A stretch of 64,000 bases of DNA, taken from NCBI GenBank assembly GCA_021292105.1, contig CM037864.1, positions 11,207,898-11,271,897 on the forward strand, read 5' to 3'. The notes under the pieces are model-generated. The model saw nothing but the letters and a program-made list of their open reading frames with translations. It was not told the origin of the DNA and searched no databases. This document shows, piece after piece, positions 1-10,003 of the stretch. How positions within the stretch are numbered: the stretch's first letter is position 1; the number at the start of each line of letters is the position of its first letter. The translations under genes were made by a program, and so were the position numbers. This stretch comes from Anadara kagoshimensis (lineage: Eukaryota; Mollusca; Bivalvia; Arcoida; Arcidae).

Positions 1-176
1 CAAGTAAACAAACAAAACAACAAGCAAGCAAACAAAACAACAAGCAAACGAACAAAACAAGCAAGCAAACAAACAAGATAAGCAAGTAAACAAACAAACA
101 AAACAACACGCAAGCAAACAAAACAACAAGCAAGCAAACAAAACAACAAGCAAGCAAACGACAGAAGCACACAAGC
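1..176. repeat. CAAA/CAAG-rich minisatellite
   Basis: Degenerate tandem runs of caaacaaaacaacaagcaag fill the left edge and probably continue beyond it. No coding content is seen. The following stretch to about 700 is AT-rich and holds nothing recognisable. Confidence 0.85.
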
Positions 177-700
177 AAAGCAATGTTTAGATTAAACATA
201 TGCGCATTGCATTACCACCCAATGCAACCATGACCACTAGGCAACAAGCTAGCGAACTTAACAAGCAAACAGGACAAAACGGGGAGACATATTATAGTAA
301 AACCTCTCAATATAAAACGTCTACATTAAAAAGGGCACTAGATTTTATTACCAAAGTATGTCCAGTGGTGAGGTTATAGTTACAATGGAGGGTCCTAAAC
401 ATCCCAGTTTTCTTCCAGGGTAAATGTTAAAATATCGAAACTTGTTAGTAATAAAGTTGAATTTTAGGAGCTAATAAAATTGAAATAATGACCATTAGGA
501 AGGTTCAATAACATGTTAATGAACCTTGCCTTGCTACAAAAATAAACTTCTCGTAAACGTGTAGGGCGATAATGAAATTATCAACCTCTAAAATAAAAGG
601 CGGTAATAAAAAAGAATACGGCCTTTAAATTGGGAGGCGGCAATACAGATATTGCATATTAAAGAGTAAAACCTTCTAAAATTGGAGATTACATTACAAT

Positions 701-701
<1 letters not shown>

Positions 702-760
<59 letters not shown>
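702..760. repeat. (TA)n(TG)n microsatellite
   Basis: A short TA run passes directly into about 20 TG dinucleotides. Open frames read through it (HTHTHT or VCVCVC) are artefacts. Confidence 0.95.
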
Positions 761-764
<4 letters not shown>

Positions 765-871
765 AAATAATTTCACTATTTTGCAAATCTTTTATGCAAA
801 AAAAAAAAAAAACAAAAACCAACAAGAAATTTCGGCATAAATTCAAACACACCAATCTTACATGTTTCAAT

Positions 872-1145
872 TCTACGCCTAGGGGTCTGGGTGGGGTGAT
901 CAAACTCACACTCGCGCAATCGGATCACAGTAACATTCACAACCTAGGTTCGAATCCCACTCCGACAGATCCTGGTGTAAGAAAGTTTGTCAGTTCGCTT
1001 GCCGGAGGTTGGTTGTTTTCTTGGAGCGCTCCGGTGTTCTCACTCATCCATGAACTTACTGCCTCGGCATAAGTGAAACAATATTACCTATAGCATAAAA
1101 TCACGTTACTCCACTCCGCTCACTGCCTGGGTGAATAACTTCTAG
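872..1145 (+). mobile_element. SINE family 2 (tRNA-derived)
   Basis: The stretch contains a B-box-like ggttcgaatccc, followed by a body that recurs elsewhere in the window: cctggtgtaagaaagtttgt, then a Cys/Pro-poor tract ending in cctcggcataagtgaaa. Related fragments lie near 10560, 26980, 54420, 55400 and 60340 (plus-like) and near 3290, 38830 and 62900 (other orientation or partial). It is a non-autonomous retroposon. Confidence 0.7.
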
Positions 1146-1304
1146 ACAGTAATCTATCTAGGTTTCAGTTTCATAAAAAAATCCTTGAATTTAAATCTGG
1201 CAAATTTGAAATCTGAATAATTTTGTATGTTTTCAAGATATTCTTAAAAAGTTTTACATTTAAAAAATCAACATAAGCTTATGACATCTGTATAGTAGTT
1301 TATT

Positions 1305-1535
1305 ATACCCCCCCCCCCCGCTTAAAAAGTGGTGGGGTATATAGTGATAGGGTGTCCGTCCGTCCTTCCGTTACACCTTAGGGTACCTATCTCTTATCCG
1401 CAACTCCTCCTAAACCCTTCAATGAACTTTCATGAAACTTTCACACAATCTTTGTGATATAATGTAGATGTGCACCTCCTATTAAAAAATTTGATCCGAT
1501 GGATTTTTGGGAGCGGTGGGTATTTTTGGAAGCTT
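1305..1535. repeat. poly-C / GTCCGTCC dispersed repeat, copy 1
   Basis: A poly-C run, cttaaaaagtgg, gtgtccgtccgtccttccg and cacaatctttgtgatataat are repeated almost identically at 51305-51535. A more distant relative begins near 32797. It looks like an interspersed element of unknown class. Confidence 0.75.
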
Positions 1536-1559
1536 GTGGCTCACAGTTTTTCTAGTTTG

Positions 1560-2390
1560 TAATACGATAAAAGACTGCCCAAATTTGCCAGATTTAAGTG
1601 AAGGAAAATCTTAGTTAAGGAATCATTATGAAACTGGAGCGCCTAGTTTTCACAAAAGATTTTCCTTCATTCAAATTTAGCAAATTTTGGCGTTTGAAGC
1701 TATTTGTGATAAAACTTTATGCAAATACTGCAAGGTTGAATTGATTTTCGAAATGGCATCTTAAATTCCAGTATATCTTTAAAAAAACAAAATTATTAAA
1801 GTTACAACTTTAATTTGCCAGATTTAAGTTAAAGAAACCATTAGTTAAAGAAATAATTCCGAATCTGTTCAGAGCCAGGCCCCGGTATCACAATCACCTT
1901 TAGCCAACATTTTTCCTGAATTTAGCTTTTGGCACGCTGTTTTTGAAACTACGGATAAAATATTTTTGTCAACACGGTATAAGGTTGATATAGTCTTTAA
2001 AACGACACCTTAGATTTCCAAAAATCGGAACATTAACAAAATTATTAAAGTTTCAATTTTGCCAGTTTTAAATTAAGGAAATTCTCATTTAAGAAACTGA
2101 TTGTGAAGCTGTTCAGAGCCAGCTTCCGGTTTCACAATCATTTCTCAACAAGATCTTCCTTAACTTAAATCTGGCACAATTTCAATTCCTTATAATTTTG
2201 TTAATTTTTTAAGATATTCAGAAAATGAAGGTGTCATTTTGAAGATCAAGTCTACCTAATACCATTTGCATTATGTTTTGACAAAATATTTATAAGTACA
2301 TGTAACTAACAAAATCTGCTTAATTTAAGTTAAGGAGAATCTTAGTTAAGGAGATGGTTGTGAATCTGTTTAGAGCCAGGCAGATGTATA
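1560..2390. repeat. clustered diverged copies of a cagatttaag fold-back repeat
   Basis: The words cagatttaagttaagg, aatcttagttaagga and gaaactgttcagagccag occur repeatedly in both orientations here, and again near 20040-20350 and 53930-54150. The pattern fits nested or clustered small palindromic elements. No gene was seen. Confidence 0.6.
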
Positions 2391-2504
2391 TATATATTGA
2401 CGTAAGGTTGATAAAGTTACACTCGTAGACAAACATATGTCAAGGTGTTATCAGTCGATTTATGTTTCATGTTGAAAATTCTTCTCTATAATTGTTTTCT
2501 TACG

Positions 2505-3085
2505 AGCGAAAAGATCAAATTTGATACAGTTAGTGGTTATTTATTTCATGTATGTCTGCGCCATGATAATGTTTTATATATGGCAGCCCATTAGAGTCAA
2601 ATATTTCAACTTTTATTTGCAATGTTGGATAAGTATCATCCAATGGTGCCGAATAGTTTCTCCTTGATGTCATATGTAAAATTGCAATTATAGAATGTCA
2701 CTTTAAGGACAATATTTCTAAGCTCCTTTGTACCCACAGTCATGTTTATATATCTCTTCAAACAAAAGAATTACAGTAAAGGGCAATAACGATCAAATTT
2801 GATACAGTTAGTGGTTTGTCTCTGTCATGAAAATGTTTATATATATATGGCAGCCCATTACTGTCAAAATATTTTGATTTGCTTTCGCTATGTTGCGACT
2901 AGCATCGATCACAGGAGCACATATCCAATTTTTCAGAAATGAGAACTAAGGAAAGTTCTGCTTTATATTTAAAAATTACAATTATAGAATTGTTACTTTA
3001 AAGCCAACATTTCTAAGCTCCTTTGTACCCACAGTCATATGTATATATTTTCTCAAACGAAAGAATTCCTACAAAGGGCAATAAC
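2505..3085. repeat. two-copy tandem duplication (~280 bp unit)
   Basis: Both halves contain gatcaaatttgatacagtta, atggcagcccatta, aagctcctttgtacccacag and agggcaataac in the same order. The second copy starts near 2790. The copies have diverged by small indels. Confidence 0.85.
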
Positions 3086-3146
3086 TATCATGTAATTTGG
3101 GAATATCATTCTGATTAATTTCAATAGTCAGTATCATATTAAATTA

Positions 3147-3250
3147 GAATCGCGATGCAATGACAAAATTTAATAAGAATAAAATGGATTATTTATCTAG
3201 AATCGCGATGCAATGACAAAATTTAATAAGAATAAAATGGATTATTTATC
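3147..3250. repeat. 52-bp tandem duplication
   Basis: The block running from agaatcgcgatgcaatgac to ggattatttatc is present twice with no spacer and almost no change, which implies a recent slip. The flanks (3086-3900) otherwise hold only a SINE family 2 fragment near 3290-3420. Confidence 0.9.
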
Positions 3251-3917
3251 ATATTTTTCAGCAAAGTTTCTTCTACTTAACATTTGGCGGGCAGTTCTGG
3301 GTTGGTAAAGGAAACCGAAGTACCCGAATAAAACCACTGGGTTTCAGCTAGAGAAATGACAAATTTCACGCGATGAGAAGTGCTCCTTAAGCAAGTCTAA
3401 CTAACACACTTTTTCACACTTAAAAGAACCTCTAGCAATTGATAAGCCCTATCTAATACAGAAAGAAATATATTGTAGAATCTGATTAAGCCAATACGTT
3501 GTCTAACCACATACAAATTGTAAAGCCGTTTACTTTGAATGAACCCTCATATAGTCGGTTGTTTGACTTCGTTAGCATTGATAAAGTGAGAATGCCATTA
3601 AATGTTTATCTGGTTGTCTGAGTTTGAGCTATTCCATTGTGCCTTATCACAATAGTTGTAGATCAGCAGACGTGAAATCTGGTTTTTTCATGTTTTCCAA
3701 AGTTATTCTCGGATCGTGTGATTAATTGCATCACATAGTTTCCCGCACTCAGCTACAATGGTGTAGTCTTGTTATAAACTATAATATCTGAAGAATCTTG
3801 ATTTTTGTCAACTAAGAATTTGATCTTATTAATGTTGAACATCAATTTTATGTGTTACAAACGGTTCAAAAATAAAAGAATATAACCAAAATTTAATTAA
3901 AACAGACGTATAAACAC

Positions 3918-3959
<42 letters not shown>

Positions 3960-4010
3960 CTATTTATCCATTTATTTATTTATTTATTTATTTATTTAAT
4001 TGTTTATTAT
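3918..4010. repeat. (ATTG)n and (TTAT)n microsatellites
   Basis: About ten tandem attg units are followed by about ten ttat units at the poly-T-like end of the SINE that follows. Confidence 0.95.
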
Positions 4011-4012
4011 TG

Positions 4013-4320
4013 AATTGGGTTATACGTCCCAGTCAAAATAATTCACTGATATCGAGACGTCACCAGCTATAGGTAAAGTGGCAGAAATTTTAGCATTTGC
4101 AGTACGCTCAGGGCAATGTGCAGGAGGGTTCTTAAACGTGTCCCGTCTGCCGTGACACGGGGCACCTTCCGAAGGACCCTGTGGCTTACATTTCTACCAG
4201 TGCTTTGCAAAATAACAGTAGACACTTGAATTTTATGTCTTGGTCAGACCCAGCCGGGATCCGAACCCACGACTTATCACACAAGGAGCGTACAATCTAC
4301 CAACTGAGCTCCCTTAGTGG
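4013..4320 (-). mobile_element. SINE family 1 (tRNA-headed), minus orientation
   Basis: Read on the minus strand it starts with a tRNA-like head: a decayed A box (agctcagttggtag-like) and a B box near cgggttcggatcc. The body ends with the conserved word gacgtctcgatatcagtgaa. At least ten copies or fragments of the same family occur in the window. Confidence 0.85.
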
Positions 4321-4394
4321 TGCAATATTGAAACAAAACATCAATCACGAGCATACAGTGACAAACAAGACACAAACTATTCTTTTTTTATCTA

Positions 4395-4895
4395 CGTGCT
4401 CATCGAAAACTGCGTGCGCGCGGGAATTTTTGTGACGCCGTACAAGGAACTGCATACTAAACAACAAGAGCTCCATATGTACAGACTGCAAGGTTAATCT
4501 ACTGTCGAGTAAGTTATATGACTGTGATTTAAGGCTTTATTTTGCCTGTTCACCGAAAAGTAATTCTGTGCTCACGGGAATATTTTGTCTCACTATGCAA
4601 TAGACTGAATACCAAACAACATGAGCTCCACAGGCTGATCTACTGTCGAGCGAGGTATATGACAGTAATTCAAGACTTTGTTTTGCGTGCTCACCGAAAA
4701 GTAATTCTGTGCTCACGGGAATATTTTGTGTCACTATGCAATAGACTGAATACCAAACAACGAGAGCTCCACAGGCTGATCTACTGTCGAGCGAGGTATA
4801 TTACAATAATTCAAGACTTTGTTTTGCGTGCTTACCGAAAAGTAATTTTGTGCTAACGGGATTTTTTGTGCCTCCGTTTAAAGAAATTGAGTATC
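4395..4895. repeat. 141-bp tandem repeat, about 3.5 copies
   Basis: The phrase ccgaaaagtaattctgtgct starts at positions spaced 141 bp apart (4552, 4693, 4834), with an older diverged copy before them. The unit is a multiple of three, so one frame stays open across the copies. This explains a 104-aa repetitive open frame that I do not call a gene. Confidence 0.9.
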
Positions 4896-5127
4896 AACGA
4901 GAGCCTGCTTCTGGTGATCAACTTACATGGACTTGAGTCAAGGTCACCAGATCTTCAACTTATGTTCATAGCAGATGCATGGTGGGTCTTAATTATTACT
5001 AGACGTGTGCAGGTGCAATATTAATGAACAAACTATTTTTGTTTGAGAGAACATGCACTACCTATGGCGAATCACCAGATAGTAAAAAAAATAGATAAAT
5101 ACAACTAGAAATAGATCAACATTTACA

Positions 5128-5348
5128 ATACGGACCTGTCGAAAGTTTAACACTGAACGGGCGAAAAGAGGTCTAGGGCTCGCTGTCGAATGGCCGAGAT
5201 AAGAATAACTAGTGAACGAAAAAACTGACGAGATATGGATAACGGTTGCCGACAATCTGTCCTGGCATTCTAATTGTAGATAACGAGGGTCTGAGGTGAA
5301 CTTTCGATTGGCTACTTAGTGTTAAACTGTCGACAGGCCTGTACCGTA
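5128..5348. mobile_element. MITE with TIRs (cctgtcgaaagtttaacac), copy 1
   Basis: The left end reads ggacctgtcgaaagtttaac and the right end is its imperfect inverse, gttaaactgtcgacaggcc. Sister copies lie at 37676-38202 and 46838-47207. There is no transposase inside. Confidence 0.8.
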
Positions 5349-5528
5349 GATGTTAAATGTGTTGTGTATTAAATAATGATTACATAACATGTTCGATTAT
5401 ATCTTACAGCAAAGCATTTATATTTGACAAAAAACTTCCAAAAATTATCCAGACATTTTGTAAGTCCATTGCGTAGGATGTAACTACTTATTGTGCCAAA
5501 GATCGAATGATGTACTACATAATATAAT

Positions 5529-5883
5529 CTTTACTTACTTTCTTCTTTAACTTACTTACTTACTTTACTTACTTACTCACCTACCTACTCACTTACTTGC
5601 TTACTTTACTTACTTACTTAATTTCTTACTCACTTACCTACTCACTCACTTACTTACTTTCTATCTTACTTACTTACTTACTAACTTACTTACTTACTTA
5701 CTTACTTACTTTCTATCTTACTTACTTTACTTTCTATCTTACTTACTTTACTTACTTACTTACTTTACTTTCTTACTTACTGACTGTCTTACTTACTTAC
5801 TTTACTTACTTACTTACTTACTTTACTTACTTACTTACTTACTTTACTTACTTACTTACTTTACTTACTTACTTACTTTCTAT

Positions 5884-5914
<31 letters not shown>

Positions 5915-6045
5915 TCTTACTTACTTACTTACTTTACCTTTACTTACTTACTTACTTACTTACTTACTAACTTACTTACTTTACTTACTTACTTACTTAC
6001 TTACTTTACTTACTTACTTACTTTACTTACTTACTTACTTTCTAT

Positions 6046-6080
<35 letters not shown>

Positions 6081-6238
6081 TCTTACTTACTTACTTACTT
6101 ACCTTTACTTACTTACTATACATACTTACTTACTTACTAACTTACTTACTTACTTACTTACTTACTTTACTTACTTACTTACTTACTTTACTTACTTACT
6201 TACTTACTTACTGACTTTCTTAATTACTTACTTACTTA

Positions 6239-6289
<51 letters not shown>

Positions 6290-6365
6290 TTTACTTACTT
6301 ACTTACTTACTTTCTTACTTTCGTTCTTTCTTTCTTACTTACTTACTTACTTACTTACTTACTGG
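5529..6365. repeat. long (TTAC)n tetranucleotide array
   Basis: More than 800 bp of tandem ttac with scattered tttac, ttatc and ttctt variants. It gives a 205-aa Leu/Thr/Tyr open frame, which is an artefact of the repeat. Confidence 0.98.
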
Positions 6366-6869
6366 TTTATCAGTAACATAATTGATTTCTTTCTTACTTA
6401 CGCACTGTCCGCTTGTTTACTTACCGACTCATTCATTCGCTCACTTACACAAATACTTACTTTTATTATATAATCTACTCAATAATCCATGTAATACGGT
6501 CATACAATAAAAATCGTATTGAATGAGTGTGACGTCATAAAAGCATAAAAGTCATTCCAGAGTGACGTCACACAATTGACCTAGTTCACAGTTATTTGTT
6601 TCATTTGACACTGTTTGTTGATTCTAATTTAAGCTGATACTTTTGTACTTTTCTTCTAAAAAGAAGATACATTGTGTTTAAATTGAAAATGTTTGTTTTG
6701 TTTTTGTTTCCTGAGGACAGACTATTGTTTACTTTTAATATTTCAGCAGGATTACTTTTGGCGCTTGTACACATTTACGTGAACTTGTTGAGTTTCGGTC
6801 AATCAGCTGTTTTCTTCTAATGAGAAGACAAGTTTTAAATCTACGAAAAACCCGTTTTTATGGGATTAT

Positions 6870-7034
6870 ATAATAAATAGAATCTTGCATTCGTGTTTAT
6901 GCAATATTGAATTTATTAAACTCGTTGAATAATGTTTTATGCAACTCGCCAAGGCTCGTTGCATAAAAAATTATTCAACTCGTTTAATAAATTCAATATT
7001 ACATAAGCACTCATGCAAGATCCTCTATATATTA
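6870..7034. repeat. fold-back (palindromic) element
   Basis: Two arms of about 75-80 bp are inverted copies. The left arm runs from ataataaatagaatcttgca to tgttttatgcaactcg. The right arm runs from cgttgcataaaaaattattc to catgcaagatcctctatata. The spacer is only a few bases. No coding content is present. From here to 8130 I see only an (AC)n run at 7217-7240. Confidence 0.9.
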
Positions 7035-8129
7035 CTTGCTTGCATACCTATTTACTGCTTGTTTGTCTTTACTGACTGACTGACTTACGTATTTATTTAG
7101 TAACTTACTTTTTTAATTTACTTACTTACTACTTTATACAGTTGCTGCTTATTTAGATCTATATTACAATTTTGATGGATAGGGATAAGAAAATAGTAAG
7201 ACTTCCTTTGGTTACCACACACACACACACACACACACGCACACTGCAAATGGTTTATAGACATATTCAAAATTGCTCGATTCCGTCATTTTTAGTCGAA
7301 ATTAACATTTGTGTGGAGGGTACAAATGCAAGTCTTTCCTTGATCTTTATATCTTTCAGACTGCAGAAACTTATTCCTATTTTTGCAATGATTTTACGTA
7401 TCTAAAGTGTCTTGAGATTTGTTTTCCATACTTGTTCAAGAGTAGAGAGACCTAGGCTGTTCAATCGATTGCTAAAATAAAATCCGAGTATCCACTATAT
7501 TGTGTCCGCAACGGCAACGGGTATTTCCGTTTCCGCTTTCAAATTGCCATCGCTTCAGAATTCGGATGAGTATCTTTGCTAATTTTACATAAAAGAGGTT
7601 TGTGAAGACAGCGTTTCCGCTTTTAATTGCCATTGCTAGTATCTTTAAATGAATTGCTGTTTTTACATAGAAAATTCTTGTGAAGACAACATATACTGTT
7701 GAATACTCGACTTTGGTGTATTTATAAATAGAAAAGAGTAAGTGTCAAATCATGAATCCGATGTGCACAGCTGCAGCTGCAGGCCTGGCTAGACATTTGG
7801 GCTTTTTGTATGTAGGGATTATTTTTATAGAGTATTCTTAGTGTGTGGTAATAATTAGTGTTAATCTAGACATCGTTAGAGTTATATCATTCAGACGACA
7901 ATAACTAATTACATGTTGTTTTTTTTTTAATTTTTTTATTCCATTAACCAAATGTGTAAAATAAGGTTGATGTATTTACTACGTCATTAATGACAGATTT
8001 AGTCTTCTTTAGATAACAATTGGCGTCTGAAAGTGCACCAAGTATTCAAAAACTAAATATACATGTATCTGTGCCATGGGACGTACGGCGTAAATATTAA
8101 ATAACCATTACTCCACTCCCTTATACCAG

Positions 8130-8515
8130 TAAAGAGTTGAGTTATGGTGTTTAACGTCCCAGTCAAGAATATTTCACTTATATCGAGACGTCACCAGCTA
8201 TAGGCAGAGGAGAAGAATTTTTTCCTGTGCGTTGTGCTGATGGCAATATACAACAGGGTTCTTTATCGTGCCACGACTACCGTGACACGGGACCTCGTTT
8301 CATTAAGTTCCCATCCAGAAGAGCCCGTGAATTTCACTGGGTGATGACTCTTCTGTCGCCAAGCACTCGGCATTATGAAACTTTCATAATGCCGAGTGTT
8401 TGGCGACAGAAGAGTCACTACCCACTTTCAAGTCTTGGGTCAGACCTGGTCAGGGTTCGAATCAACGACCTCCCACTTACGGAGTGAGCACTCTACCAGC
8501 TGAGATAAGGCAGTG
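8130..8515 (-). mobile_element. SINE family 1, minus orientation, with internal perfect-arm hairpin
   Basis: The tRNA-like head is on the right (minus strand: agctggtagagtgctcact, then ggttcgaaccctg). The tail is on the left (gttgagttatggtgtttaac). Around 8335-8425 part of the body is inverted on itself, giving arms of about 40 bp with no loop, unlike the other copies in the window. Confidence 0.9.
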
Positions 8516-8735
8516 GTTAACTCCCTCATATGAGAACGCCACTCCATGATTAAAAATAAATTAACAGAAACTAAAAGAAACAGTTTTATTTTAATTATAA
8601 AATCATTAAATATTACAGTAATTAACATTGTTTCCTGAGATTTAATCAATTTAATACTGGTATATTTTGAAACGATAACAAGTTAGGATTGACTGACTGA
8701 CTAGATGTGTTTTGTTTTTTATCAACATTTAACTA

Positions 8736-8920
8736 TACAGTCCAACTTGCTTTAAAGGCCACCTCTTTATAGGGGTCACTTGCTAATAAATACCAGTAGA
8801 ATTACATTCAAATCGTTATTTATTCATAAATTATTTGAACCTGTATATAAAAGCAACCTGCCCATTAAGGCTAATTTTATTGGTTCCCTTGGGTGGTCTT
8901 TATAGACAGGTTTGACTGTA
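8736..8920 (+). mobile_element. MITE family tacagtccaacctg, copy 1
   Basis: The ends tacagtccaacttgctttaa and tatagacaggtttgactgta are inverted copies. The internal words aaggccacctctttatag and ggttcccttgggtgg recur in copies at 32469, 41278, 47884, 50080 and 61952. Confidence 0.85.
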
Positions 8921-8997
8921 ATCTGAATTCACGCTACATTAATTTCATAATCATAAATTTCAAGAATATAACACTCTGCTTATCTAATACTGAATCG

Positions 8998-9630
8998 ACG
9001 TACACAGGATATTTCGACTATCGGTAGGTAAATTTTTATCACCCTACACTGGATATTCCTACTACCCGTAAATCTACTTTGCATTAACGCACTGTGTATT
9101 TTTCTTCTTACAGAAGTTCAGCTTTGTATTAACGTACACTGGATATTTCATCTACTTTTTTTACATTAACATACTGTGTATTTTTCTTTTACGGAAGTTC
9201 AACTTTGTTTAAACGTACACTGAATATTTCTACTACCAATAGTTCATACTTAGCATTTACGTACACATATCTATTGCCAGAAGTTTTATTTTGTATCAGC
9301 ATACACTCCGTATTCAACTACTAATCTTTGAAATGATCTACACCTGAAATGTACACCTTGATATTTCTCCTACCGGTAATTTAAACGCTGCTTATCGGCC
9401 TCAAACTTGAACAACGTACATCGAATAATTCTCCTACCGGTAGTTCAAACGCTGCTTATCGGCCTCAAACTTGAACAACGTACATCGAATAATTCTCCTA
9501 CCGGTAGTTCAAACGCTGCTTATCGGCCTCAAACTTGAACAACGTACATCGAATAATTCTCCTACCGGTAGTTCAAACGCTGCTTATCGGCCTCAAACTT
9601 GAACAACGTACATCGAATATTTCTACTACT
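8998..9630. repeat. minisatellite with 64-bp units
   Basis: The last part (about 9390-9620) holds four nearly identical 64-bp units, each with aacaacgtacatcgaataat and cctaccggtagttcaaacgc. The earlier part has older, diverged units around cgtacactggatatttc. From 9631 to 10003 the sequence is AT-rich and lies just past the 3' end of the dehydrogenase gene. Confidence 0.9.
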
Positions 9631-10003
9631 CAAGTCAATGCAGTGTTCTTTGTAAACAGCACACATATGTCTATTATCAATATTTGATGTAAGAAATGCA
9701 TTGTCTTGCAATCCCTCTAATTAGAATGAAATATATAGATCCTGTTTTATCCTTTTCCATTTACTAATATTGTAATATTATAAATTTTTGAATTTTCTGA
9801 ACGAAATATTTAAAAATCATGATATGAATTTTAAATATTTTATTTAGAAAATTCAAAACATTTATGATATGACAGTATGAAATAGTAATTCATTTATAAA
9901 AGCTCATACCGGATATCTCTATCCTTTAAGTAGAAATATCCTGTGTACGCTAATAACGATATATCATTAGCACCCGATGCAACCAATGAACACAACCAAA
10001 TTA

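Noticed and set aside
5597-6214. 205-aa Leu/Thr/Tyr open frame
   Set aside because: It is a translation of the (TTAC)n microsatellite. There is no family, start context or splice structure.
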